A stretch of DNA of 64,000 nt from Thiohalocapsa sp. PB-PSB1 (GTDB lineage: Bacteria > Pseudomonadota > Gammaproteobacteria > Chromatiales > Chromatiaceae): NCBI GenBank assembly GCA_016745215.1, contig CP050890.1, forward strand, positions 186,001 to 250,000, given 5' to 3'. Numbering within the stretch: position 1 is the stretch's first letter; every line of letters begins with the position of its first letter. The position numbers and the translations under genes are program-made. Below the pieces are notes generated by a model, which was not told the DNA's origin, ran no database searches, and saw only the letters and a program-made list of their open reading frames with translations. Shown here piece by piece: positions 28,000-36,864 of the stretch.

Positions 28000-28458
28000 T
28001 CAAGAATTCGCCAAGGCGACTTTGGCTGTCGTCAACAATTCAAGCGCCTCCCGTAGCTTATCCGTGTACGCCGCACCTTCAGCCGGCGAGTAAGCGCCGT
28101 ATGCGATCTTATCGGCTGCAAAGTTAACCTGATTAATGGCGCCATATGCCTTGGTCAAGGTAGCAGCGAGTTGATGCTCAAGGTTTACGATTTTTCCGGC
28201 GCTGACAATGGAATGCCAAGCATCAGAGGACAAAGGAGCGATCTCACACCAATCAAAACGTTCTGTGCCGCTTGCCATAAAGTCAATCTCGTTGTTGTTC
28301 TTGAGGACTTTCTCGGCAATATGGACATTGAACTCGACTTCAGCGGTTACGGAAGCAAACAGTCGCTTCTTTTCGGTTCGCCCCGCAGACCACTCCGACA
28401 ATGCGAAAGAGAAGAGCGCACCAACCACAGCTCCGAGAAAAGCGGACAAGAGTTCCAT
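28000..28458 (-). CDS. Cassette-encoded small membrane-anchored protein, function unknown
   Basis: 152 residues from ATG 28458 (MELLSAFLGAVVGALFSFAL), chosen because the longer upstream frame runs through attC 6. One N-terminal helix (about 3-21) is followed by a basic stop-transfer stretch (AGRTEKKRLFAS) and a helical cytoplasmic domain with no recognised motif (AEVEFNVHIAEKVLKNNNEI, GKIVNLEHQLAATLTKAYGA). It sits between attC sites 5 and 6 in cassette orientation, as does the other membrane-anchored cassette protein at 23780. Confidence 0.65.
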   Translation of the reverse strand: MELLSAFLGAVVGALFSFALSEWSAGRTEKKRLFASVTAEVEFNVHIAEKVLKNNNEIDFMASGTERFDWCEIAPLSSDAWHSIVSAGKIVNLEHQLAATLTKAYGAINQVNFAADKIAYGAYSPAEGAAYTDKLREALELLTTAKVALANS

Positions 28459-28483
28459 GCTTAAAATCCCACGTTTTTTTGCG

Positions 28484-28570
28484 CGCCAACGCCTCACATC
28501 ACCGGCAGCAAAAAGCAGAGCGAGGCACGAGCGGCGCTTTTTGCTGTCCGTGTGTATGTGATTGTTAGCT
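28484..28570 (-). other. attC site 6 (array boundary next to the TcA gene)
   Basis: An 87-bp site. On the minus strand it starts at GCTAACAATC and ends GGCGTTGGCG. Arms CACACGGACAGCAAAAAGC and GCTTTTTGCTGCCGGTGATGTG pair almost fully. The terminal heptamers deviate at one or two positions from RYYYAAC/GTTRRRY. It begins 58 bp after the TcA stop codon, so the toxin gene occupies the position of an upstream cassette or of the array's attI side. Confidence 0.75.
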
Positions 28571-28628
28571 GCTGGATCGCAATCCTTACTCCACATGGAA
28601 CCTGTCTTTACGATCGTGCTACACATTA

Positions 28629-31600
28629 CTATTCAGGCCATTCTGGAGTATTTCCAGAATAGGTAATAACAAACAATATGTCGATTATTTCTTCATCTTT
28701 CAGTAGTTCTTCTGGTGCACGACCATCGGGAAGATTTTCATTTAACGAAAGCTCCCATGTGCCATAAGGTGACTTGCCTATCATGGAAGTCCAACTGCTG
28801 GCATTACCTCTGCGGGTACTTATTACACCATCAATTGATGTTGCGCCTCCACCGACGGTGCCGGTGCTGTCATTTTCAGTAAACCGCAGGTGGGTTACTG
28901 GAACTTCTATTTCCACACCATCTGCACGCACGAAATAAAGCACCACATGTTTTATCTTCAGGTTGTCGATATTGGGTGGAAAGTCTGCGACAAGGGTATC
29001 GAAGTTCACAATCATCGGTGTGCTAGTACGATCAGGATTGTTCAGGTCATACCATTGATCCGCAAACTGGTTACGGAAACTGAAGGGGCGTTCCGCGCTG
29101 ATCTTGTTGTTCAGTTGCTGAATTACCTGCTGACGGTAGGTAAAGCTGCTAAGAGAAGTGTACTCAATCGTAACAATCACATCCGCAATGGAGTTGAAAT
29201 CAAAACGGTTGGCTGCCTTGGGAATTTTGAATTGCCATTGAGTATCCACACCCATCCCTTCAAAAGGATTCAACTTGTCAGATATCTGGGGCTGCAACTC
29301 AAACAGGCCGGTAGCATCACGTGGGGAACTCAAAGCCACCAGTTCGGTTCCTCGATTTACATTTACAGTCTGGAATATATCCCCCCCAACGGTCACCCGT
29401 GAATTGCCGGTAGCAGTGAGAGTAGCTTTGATGCTATCAATAGCAGGAATCAAAGCGATGACAGAAACCCGGATGCGCTTGATCAAACGGAGGTAGTCAC
29501 CGGGGAAATCCCAATCAAACAGCTCCATTGGCGTAGCAAAATTCATAACACCAGTTTCTTTAAGCTGCTGGAATTCTGCGGGCGCTAAACTCACCAGCGA
29601 AATACTTTTTGTCAGTTGATTTTTTCTCTCATCCGTTTCAAATGCAAACTGGTCAAGTTGATAGATGTCTTGCAGCAGCCGCGCTGATCCGGTAAGACCT
29701 CGCCGATCGGTGGGATTTTCTCCTGAGATTCCTCCTGATACCGCATCCTCTTTGACCTCCCAGTAGTCATCCTGAATAAAGGGTGGTGGCAACTCCTGGC
29801 GCTCGAAGGCAAGCTGGCTTGTTGCCAGTTGCGCCATCGATGTGGCTTGCTGGAGGAAGAATCCATAGACACCTTCCAGGATATCAGCCATCCAATCATA
29901 TAATTCAACGTTAGTGAACTTTGTTGCCAGAAACTCTGCTGTTTGTTGAGCATGTTCTGCCTGCAAATTTGCTATATGGCGTTCCTGTCCAACCACTCTC
30001 AAACGGCTCTGAGATATCTTTACCTGTTGAGACCCGATTTTTACGTCTTGTAAAGCGACACTTCGCTGGAATTCCCATTCTTGTGCACGTCTTTCATAAC
30101 TCGCTAATGTGGCCATAATAGATGCTGTAGTACTCGCTGCTGCAGCCAGAGATGATAGACCGCTTGCTACTGAGCTCACAGAACCAGAGGGGCTGTATGC
30201 CACAGAGACACCACCCGGAAAACCAGCTGATATCGATGATGGAAGGGCCGCTGCCACGAAACTGAGCACAGCAGATGAAGTCTGTAATGCTGCAGCTACT
30301 CCCAAAAGTGAAAGATTGGCGATCTCAAGTCCACTCACTCCCTCATCCAACAACTTCTTATAATGATCCGCCTGTAGCTGCGCACGATCTTTCTGCAACT
30401 CAGAGAGCTTCACTTCCCCCTCGGCAACCTTTATCCGTAGATCCTGCAATCTGATTCCTGCACGAGTGGTACGAATATCCTGTCTGGCCTTCATTAGGTT
30501 ATAAAACTCGGCATCCCGTTTTTCTAACGCTGACAAGAATGCAGCTTCAACTTGTTGGGCCAGGCTGACCAATTGTTTGGTCCGCTCGATGATGACGGCA
30601 TAGCGGTATGGAGTCGGGATAAAAGTCACCGCACCCGGCAGGTTCAGTTGCCCGCCGGCGCCGATAACCGGCAGACCGCTTACTGTATCGGTTGGAGCTG
30701 CATACAGATCCAGCTCACGCTCAACACCGGCGATATTTCGACATGTACGAATCTTGTATAGATTGAGTTCAGCCCGGAGTTGTAGTGCTTCTATGATGGG
30801 ATTGGTTGGGATGCAAAAATTGAACGAAGGTGCAGGAACATACTGCCATATCCACCTTCCCACAGCTTTAACAGCGGATGATGGATTTGCCTTGGCATAT
30901 TCGGCCACTTTAGATACGTAGGATTTTGAAACAGGATTTTTTGCGGTAACCTCAAGATAATCACCGCGCATAGCCCGGCTATGATCACCAGTAGCCTTTG
31001 CCTGATATTTGATTGGCTCTCGCATCCAGAGCAACTCTGTCTCCTTCTTCTCCAGGGTTTCGATGGGAAGGCCAGTGACCATGGATACCGTATTTCCATA
31101 CGCTTGAGCGACAACCTGCCCTGTTCTTTCAATCGCTTGTGCAAACACAGGCGAAGACTGCACAACCGCTTGGCTTTGAACAAGGTATTGTGATTTTTCC
31201 GTAACGACAGTTCCCAATTCCTTTGTCGGTGGTTGCGTTGCTTTAGCTTTGGTAATTTCTCCACGGATTTTAGAAAATCGTTCTTCAATACTGCCATCCC
31301 CTACCCAGATAGCTTTGATTTTGTTCGTTGTCAGTTTTAGCTGTTCTGAGTTTTTAATGGTTGCCATTTCGGCTTTGATGGCAATCCACACCCTCTCCCA
31401 CTTTGGGTCGCCAATTTCAATCGCCAGACTTCCAGCCAAATCGCTGCAAAAACCTAACTGCAGCTTCAAATCCTCACTTTCTAACAGTTCCAATGCGGTC
31501 ATATACAGAATACGCGCCCGTGGAACTGATTCTGCGGTATCTCGTGTAAATTCGGCATCGGCATAGTCCAGGAAACAGCGCACGGTCGCCAACAGGGTAA

Positions 31601-34600
31601 AACGTGTATAGCTGTTTATACGTGTTGCAGCAATTGAGTGGGGATTAAGCGGGTCGAGCAGCCAATCTTCCGCACGTTCATAAGAGTTGTTTAAGCTCTT
31701 TTCTTTCGTTAATCCATAATAAATCCTGCGATCGGCCCTTGGCATACTGTAGTCATAAACCGTCCTAAACCAATCCAGCGCTTCCGTATAGTGGGATCGA
31801 CGCTGCAACTGTAAGGCGACGTAAACGGGAATGAAATAATATGCCTCTTTGATGTATTCAAGGTTGGATGCCGGACTGCTTTCATTTTCCGTATAGACTG
31901 ATTCAATTTGGGCTTTTCTAAGTTGAAGTTCCTCCTCACTAAAATGCTCAGAAATGTCATAGGGACCTGTGATACGAGGGGCAATGCGACTGGGTGCTGC
32001 TTCTGAAAGCTCATCATTAACTCGAGTGAAATTCGTACGGAAAACACCTACTTGCCCACTGCTGTTCCGGTAAGCGAACTGCTTTCTTGATGCTGCCGAT
32101 TTTCCTTCGATTTCTCCAGAAGTTGGAGCAATGAGCCATAACCCGGCCATTCCCGAGTGAATTGCTCCATATTCACCTGAAGAATTCCGGGAATCAAAAG
32201 CAGTAGCTGTACCATTAAAGACACGCCTCAATACAGTTACTAAGTTACGATTTCCTGCAAATCTCCTGACCATACTATTTGCTATTCGCCATTCTGACCA
32301 AGCCTCATCACTTTCTATTTTCCCTTCTATAAGGTCAAAATAGAGATTGACCCTACCGACATAGAAATTTCTAATGATTGAATCTGCTAAATTCTGAAAT
32401 CCAGGAATAAGAATTCGATGAGGATCGTCATCAATATCTAATCTGAAAAAATCATAAAGAGTCATTCCTGAATATTGCGTGCTATCGGCTACGACCCAAT
32501 GCTTCAGACTGACCCCAGTCCTTGATTCCAACCAAGAATTAAAGCTGTAGATACTTGAGCGGTTATAACTCCCTACGGATGCGTTGGAACGTGTAATAGC
32601 TCTGTATGAAGTCGATGTCCCATTTCCATAAAATACATACATATATGCCGTACCGGGCCAGGAGAAAGCTCCTCTAAATTGGCCGTTACCGATATACCTC
32701 CAACGGGCATCGTCACGACTGCCAAATAATCGGTAATAAATATGTCCGCTTGGTTTCCGTACCACTAAGTGATATTCACCCGAGGAAACTTCGACCATCG
32801 CGCAAAGCTGGCTATATTTACGGCCCAGCAGGTAACTGATTGTGGGCATCCACTCATCACTTTCTGAGTCATCCTCATCGCCTGAGCCTATATCCTCCCA
32901 GTCCGAACCATCCCGATTGAGTTTGCGCTCATAAATAGCGCCGTTGGGTGTGCGGATAGCGAGATGAGGTGGTTGATTTTCATTAATGTTTTGCTTCACG
33001 ACAGCAGTAAATGAAGTCGCCTCATCGGGCAGCTCAAGCTCCTGTGGTTCGTCATCCCATTTGCGCTGCTCCAGGTCGTATTTTGTGAAGATCAGTTGCT
33101 GTGCGCCGCTTTTGCTGCGACGGCCAAAGAGAAAAATAAACCTTTCTTCATCTTCAATTTCATAAGGGGCGGTGCCTATGAGGTCAATAACATCGTCCAT
33201 ACCCGGAATCGGGTCCCAGAACGATTGCGCGTACCCCGTGCCATTCTCCGGGTCATACACCGACCAATAGGCTGATTGCGTATGAGCGCCGCGCGAGAAC
33301 ATGTAAAACAGGCAACGCCAGCCTTGCTCCGCATGTCTACGGCAATCTTCTTCCATCAACCGTGTGCGCGTCTGGCAGGATGCTTCGACGCGCAAGGTGG
33401 CTACATCACGGAAATAATCTGTGTATTCCCGAACTGCTTTACAGGCCTGTTCTGGATTCAGACGCCGGTTGCGTCGTGTGTCGCTGACCAGCTTGCGGAA
33501 TGCCGGTGTTTGCCAGCGACGCAATGAAGGAATAAGGATGTTTTCAGGGTAGAGATACGCAAACATAGCGGAACGCCATGTCGCATAGGAGCCGATCCAT
33601 TCCCATTCTTCGTCAAAAGCATCGGCATCCAGTTCAAGGTTGGGATAAGTGTCATTAAGCTGTCTTGTTCTTACCGAAAACAGAAGTCCCTGAACCGTAT
33701 TTATTGCCTGACTGATACGGGATGTCGTCTGACAACCATCTGCCTTGCAATCGATAAGCAGATTGTCCGTCAGCCATTTGGCTTTGTGTTCAAAAATGAC
33801 GCCAGGTCTGGCCGCTGTGATCAAAGCATCCCGCAACACAGGCAGCACAATCGCTTCCGCCTCACTAACCGCCTCTTCCAGCGAGTTGATAGTGTTCTTC
33901 TCTTGTTCTATACGTGCTTCAAGGATATCTTGCCAATCGCGCTGGTCAGAAAAAATCGCCCGCCATTCGGGCAGAGGTTCGGGAGTGAGCGGCGGGAATT
34001 GAATAGGTGCAGGATCGGGAATCTGGAAAAAGTCAGGCCCAAGGGTAATATTTTGAGCCTTCTCTTCATCACGCCAGTCTGCGAATTGCCGGCGCTTTTC
34101 GACCTGTACCAGAATGGAATAAACAGCATCCCATTCGGAGTCGAGCACCGGCGCGCCGTCCTGAATCAATTTGCGGATGCGCAACAGATAGGTGAATGCG
34201 TCTCGATTGATGGTGAGCTGTGCCAGACGCGGATCGATAACAATTCCAGATTCCTGATCCGATACAATCGCGTCAATATCGGCCATGCTAATCCCGAGAC
34301 TGTCTTCGACGATGTCAGTGAAACCGGTAAGTTCATCTGCTGCCGCTTCCCGAGTGGTCTTGCGATTATTCAAACGTGTCGTAATCCAATCCCGTCTGGT
34401 CTGCCACAAGTCGAATACAGAGTCACCGGCAGATGGATTTTTGATGTCAGCGGTATCGATCAGGTCCGGATCGATGATTGAGGCGCTGCTACGGCGTTTG
34501 AGCGTACTCACCCAGGATTGCCGTTGTTCCTGACTTGCAAGCCATTTGGGTAAGGCCGGTTCTTCCAGTGAGGGAACAAAGACCTTTGGGCCGAGTTTCA

Positions 34601-36818
34601 GTGTTGCTGTCTGCTCTGCGGCTATCCAGTTCGGATATTCAGCTTGCTTGCGCGCCTGGGCGAGAATCGCGTAGATTTCATCCCACTCTTCGTTCTCCAC
34701 GTTTTGCGCCGGATCGCCATCTTTTGTTTTAATTTCCACAAGACACCTGAAGCTTTCCGTGGTCAGATGGAATCCTTCAATGGTATTTGCGGTATTTTCC
34801 AGATCCGTCCCATTATTCAAATTCTGGTAAAGGGTATTGATATCAGGCAGCGGGTCACCAAGCACCTGCTTGAGAATGTGATCAAGATCATTCGCTTCGA
34901 GGTCAGCTTTAAACGCTGCCAGTGTGTTATCCACCCAGGCACGACGCGTCTGCCACAAATCAAAGGCGGACTCACCCGCCTGGGGATTACGAAGGTTACC
35001 CTGGGTAATCACGTCAGGATCAATCAAGGGGAGGTCGTCGGTGGTGAAAGGATCTTCGGGCCAGTCCTGTTGCATCCAGAGATTGCGTAAGTGTTCAAAT
35101 TTCCAGGTCTGTAAATCAGGCATGGGACCAACCGCCAGCGGGTCGCGGGTGGTATCGGCTAACCCAAATAGGCTTTCCAGTTTGGCTTCGGTGATGGCTC
35201 CTGAAGCAGGATCAAGGAAAAGCTCGTCCAAGTGATCCTGATCCGGCCTGGCGGCGTTCAGAGTAATGCCGATCCGGTCAGCGAGTGCCGTGCGGGAATC
35301 GGCCTCCGCTGTACGGGCAAGGCGGATTTCCTCAAATGAGACGCCTAATTTATCAAGGATCGTCGTGTAGGCAGCCAAACGATAGTCGGTTTCGTCCTTA
35401 GCCAGTTTGTTTTGTTGCGGAGCAGTGGGAGGATGCGCTTGCAGATACGAACGCAGCACCTCGATACAAATGCGCACCTGTCGAACCCGTGCATCCATCT
35501 CTTCACAAGAGGCCGGCAGTTTGGCAAAAGGCTGGTGGAAGTTATCGACCAGAAAATCGAGGTCAATATCCGAGCCACCATCATCCAGATGGGTAATGGC
35601 GTACTCTAGCAAATCAGCAAGATAGGCCAGGGGGCTGACGGATGATTCGCAATCCTCGCAGCCGCATTTCCGCTCAATCCATTCCGTGATTTTGAAATCA
35701 TCCCAAATAATGCCGGGTTTAAAACCGTTAACAACATTGGCGGCAATACCTGTCATCATCTGGGTGGCCAGCTGCGTCTGGGCATAAGCTACGACTTGTG
35801 TCTGGGCAGCTTTGAAATCCCCGAAGGCGGGTTGGGCAGTGGTAACAAACTTTGAACGTGGGGCCATTGTCATGGCGTGAACATTGGTGTACCCCTTGTC
35901 GACCATCAGAGCGTTCGCTGCGATATCATTGGACACAGCGCTCAAGTTGGCATGCGCTTCGAGGGTGACGACAGCAGGATCGTCAGAGGCAACCGGCAAG
36001 TTTTCCATGCGGCTCAGGCCGCCAGTTCGCCGCAGGTCGGTCAGCGTGGTTATTTTATGCTCTTTAAAGAACCGACCCAGTTCAGCGGGAATTTGCAGTT
36101 CTAACTGTTCGCTCAATTCTCCAATGGTTGGTGAAGACGGTTCTACCTCCTCCGGCAAGGTGGCGACGATATCCACCACCTCTGTGCTATCGGTTTTAGC
36201 TGCGATCTCTTCTTCATGAACCTGATCGCCCTTCGGTGTACTGACGATCAGCTTCAACCTTCTGCTTTCTGGTGTTTGGTCTTTTTTAGGTATGGTAAAA
36301 ACCAGGGAGAAAAGGCCTTGTTCATTGCTGAAGGCATAGCCCAAGGGTAAAGGCTCTTCTCCCGCTTCCAGGTCAAGCGCCTTTACCAAAAGTCCGGCTA
36401 TCGGTTCTTTGGTCTCTTTATCAATCAGACGGCCGAAGAAATGGTGCTCGTTGACCTGTTCCGGTGCAGGCGGCTCTTCCTCCTCTTCTCCAGGTTCGAT
36501 GGGGATATCCACAGGAATAACAATCTCGATCTCCGGTTTTGAAACATTCCAGCAAACCTCGTCGATGGTGTCCTTAACGAGGGTATTGCCGTCATACACC
36601 CGGAAATAGAGGTCCGGTTTTTTGTCAAAAATCCATTCGCGGGACTTCTCTGAGGTAAAACGAATGGTGAAACGGCCTTCGTCGTCGGTGTTTGCACCGC
36701 CTAAATAGTCATCCTTGGTGATGTAGTCTTTGTCGTAGGCTTCGACTCGCAAGCCGCCGAGACCCCTTTTTGTTTTTTCATGGAATACTTGGCCATTAAT
36801 AAGGTAGTTTTTATTCAT
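28629..36818 (-). CDS. TcA-type toxin complex subunit (pore/translocation component)
   Basis: A giant protein of 2,729 residues. In Tc toxins TcA forms the pentameric receptor-binding channel that injects the TcB-TcC cocoon's cargo. Two transthyretin/carboxypeptidase-regulatory-like domains open the protein (NGQVFHEKTKRGLGGLRVEA, about 5-110; HHFFGRLIDKETKEPIAGLL, about 130-215). The virulence-plasmid-A/TcA helical shell follows with the hallmark CGCEDCESSVSPLAYLADLL (about 385). A neuraminidase-like central part precedes long helices near 2150-2350 (LQDLRIKVAEGEVKLSELQK), and the TcB-binding domain is at the C-terminus (about 2440 onward, IALIPAIDSIKATLTATGNS). ATG 36818 is chosen over 36836 because GGAGG lies 7 bp before it. 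It follows the RHS gene by 46 bp. It is AT-richer than the chromosome and has no signal peptide. Confidence 0.88.
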   Translation of the reverse strand: MNKNYLINGQVFHEKTKRGLGGLRVEAYDKDYITKDDYLGGANTDDEGRFTIRFTSEKSREWIFDKKPDLYFRVYDGNTLVKDTIDEVCWNVSKPEIEIVIPVDIPIEPGEEEEEPPAPEQVNEHHFFGRLIDKETKEPIAGLLVKALDLEAGEEPLPLGYAFSNEQGLFSLVFTIPKKDQTPESRRLKLIVSTPKGDQVHEEEIAAKTDSTEVVDIVATLPEEVEPSSPTIGELSEQLELQIPAELGRFFKEHKITTLTDLRRTGGLSRMENLPVASDDPAVVTLEAHANLSAVSNDIAANALMVDKGYTNVHAMTMAPRSKFVTTAQPAFGDFKAAQTQVVAYAQTQLATQMMTGIAANVVNGFKPGIIWDDFKITEWIERKCGCEDCESSVSPLAYLADLLEYAITHLDDGGSDIDLDFLVDNFHQPFAKLPASCEEMDARVRQVRICIEVLRSYLQAHPPTAPQQNKLAKDETDYRLAAYTTILDKLGVSFEEIRLARTAEADSRTALADRIGITLNAARPDQDHLDELFLDPASGAITEAKLESLFGLADTTRDPLAVGPMPDLQTWKFEHLRNLWMQQDWPEDPFTTDDLPLIDPDVITQGNLRNPQAGESAFDLWQTRRAWVDNTLAAFKADLEANDLDHILKQVLGDPLPDINTLYQNLNNGTDLENTANTIEGFHLTTESFRCLVEIKTKDGDPAQNVENEEWDEIYAILAQARKQAEYPNWIAAEQTATLKLGPKVFVPSLEEPALPKWLASQEQRQSWVSTLKRRSSASIIDPDLIDTADIKNPSAGDSVFDLWQTRRDWITTRLNNRKTTREAAADELTGFTDIVEDSLGISMADIDAIVSDQESGIVIDPRLAQLTINRDAFTYLLRIRKLIQDGAPVLDSEWDAVYSILVQVEKRRQFADWRDEEKAQNITLGPDFFQIPDPAPIQFPPLTPEPLPEWRAIFSDQRDWQDILEARIEQEKNTINSLEEAVSEAEAIVLPVLRDALITAARPGVIFEHKAKWLTDNLLIDCKADGCQTTSRISQAINTVQGLLFSVRTRQLNDTYPNLELDADAFDEEWEWIGSYATWRSAMFAYLYPENILIPSLRRWQTPAFRKLVSDTRRNRRLNPEQACKAVREYTDYFRDVATLRVEASCQTRTRLMEEDCRRHAEQGWRCLFYMFSRGAHTQSAYWSVYDPENGTGYAQSFWDPIPGMDDVIDLIGTAPYEIEDEERFIFLFGRRSKSGAQQLIFTKYDLEQRKWDDEPQELELPDEATSFTAVVKQNINENQPPHLAIRTPNGAIYERKLNRDGSDWEDIGSGDEDDSESDEWMPTISYLLGRKYSQLCAMVEVSSGEYHLVVRKPSGHIYYRLFGSRDDARWRYIGNGQFRGAFSWPGTAYMYVFYGNGTSTSYRAITRSNASVGSYNRSSIYSFNSWLESRTGVSLKHWVVADSTQYSGMTLYDFFRLDIDDDPHRILIPGFQNLADSIIRNFYVGRVNLYFDLIEGKIESDEAWSEWRIANSMVRRFAGNRNLVTVLRRVFNGTATAFDSRNSSGEYGAIHSGMAGLWLIAPTSGEIEGKSAASRKQFAYRNSSGQVGVFRTNFTRVNDELSEAAPSRIAPRITGPYDISEHFSEEELQLRKAQIESVYTENESSPASNLEYIKEAYYFIPVYVALQLQRRSHYTEALDWFRTVYDYSMPRADRRIYYGLTKEKSLNNSYERAEDWLLDPLNPHSIAATRINSYTRFTLLATVRCFLDYADAEFTRDTAESVPRARILYMTALELLESEDLKLQLGFCSDLAGSLAIEIGDPKWERVWIAIKAEMATIKNSEQLKLTTNKIKAIWVGDGSIEERFSKIRGEITKAKATQPPTKELGTVVTEKSQYLVQSQAVVQSSPVFAQAIERTGQVVAQAYGNTVSMVTGLPIETLEKKETELLWMREPIKYQAKATGDHSRAMRGDYLEVTAKNPVSKSYVSKVAEYAKANPSSAVKAVGRWIWQYVPAPSFNFCIPTNPIIEALQLRAELNLYKIRTCRNIAGVERELDLYAAPTDTVSGLPVIGAGGQLNLPGAVTFIPTPYRYAVIIERTKQLVSLAQQVEAAFLSALEKRDAEFYNLMKARQDIRTTRAGIRLQDLRIKVAEGEVKLSELQKDRAQLQADHYKKLLDEGVSGLEIANLSLLGVAAALQTSSAVLSFVAAALPSSISAGFPGGVSVAYSPSGSVSSVASGLSSLAAAASTTASIMATLASYERRAQEWEFQRSVALQDVKIGSQQVKISQSRLRVVGQERHIANLQAEHAQQTAEFLATKFTNVELYDWMADILEGVYGFFLQQATSMAQLATSQLAFERQELPPPFIQDDYWEVKEDAVSGGISGENPTDRRGLTGSARLLQDIYQLDQFAFETDERKNQLTKSISLVSLAPAEFQQLKETGVMNFATPMELFDWDFPGDYLRLIKRIRVSVIALIPAIDSIKATLTATGNSRVTVGGDIFQTVNVNRGTELVALSSPRDATGLFELQPQISDKLNPFEGMGVDTQWQFKIPKAANRFDFNSIADVIVTIEYTSLSSFTYRQQVIQQLNNKISAERPFSFRNQFADQWYDLNNPDRTSTPMIVNFDTLVADFPPNIDNLKIKHVVLYFVRADGVEIEVPVTHLRFTENDSTGTVGGGATSIDGVISTRRGNASSWTSMIGKSPYGTWELSLNENLPDGRAPEELLKDEEIIDILFVITYSGNTPEWPE

Positions 36819-36864
36819 GTATCCTCCATACCACATTAACTTATTGCCTGCTTATCGCAAATTA

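Noticed and set aside
19223..28570. Reading the six paired-arm sites as ordinary rho-independent terminators
   Set aside because: They lack a following T-run, and the conserved AAC and GTT end motifs at fixed positions fit attC better.
36818..36836. Upstream ATG at 36836 as the TcA start
   Set aside because: The GGAGG ribosome-binding site lies between it and ATG 36818, so the latter is the likely start.
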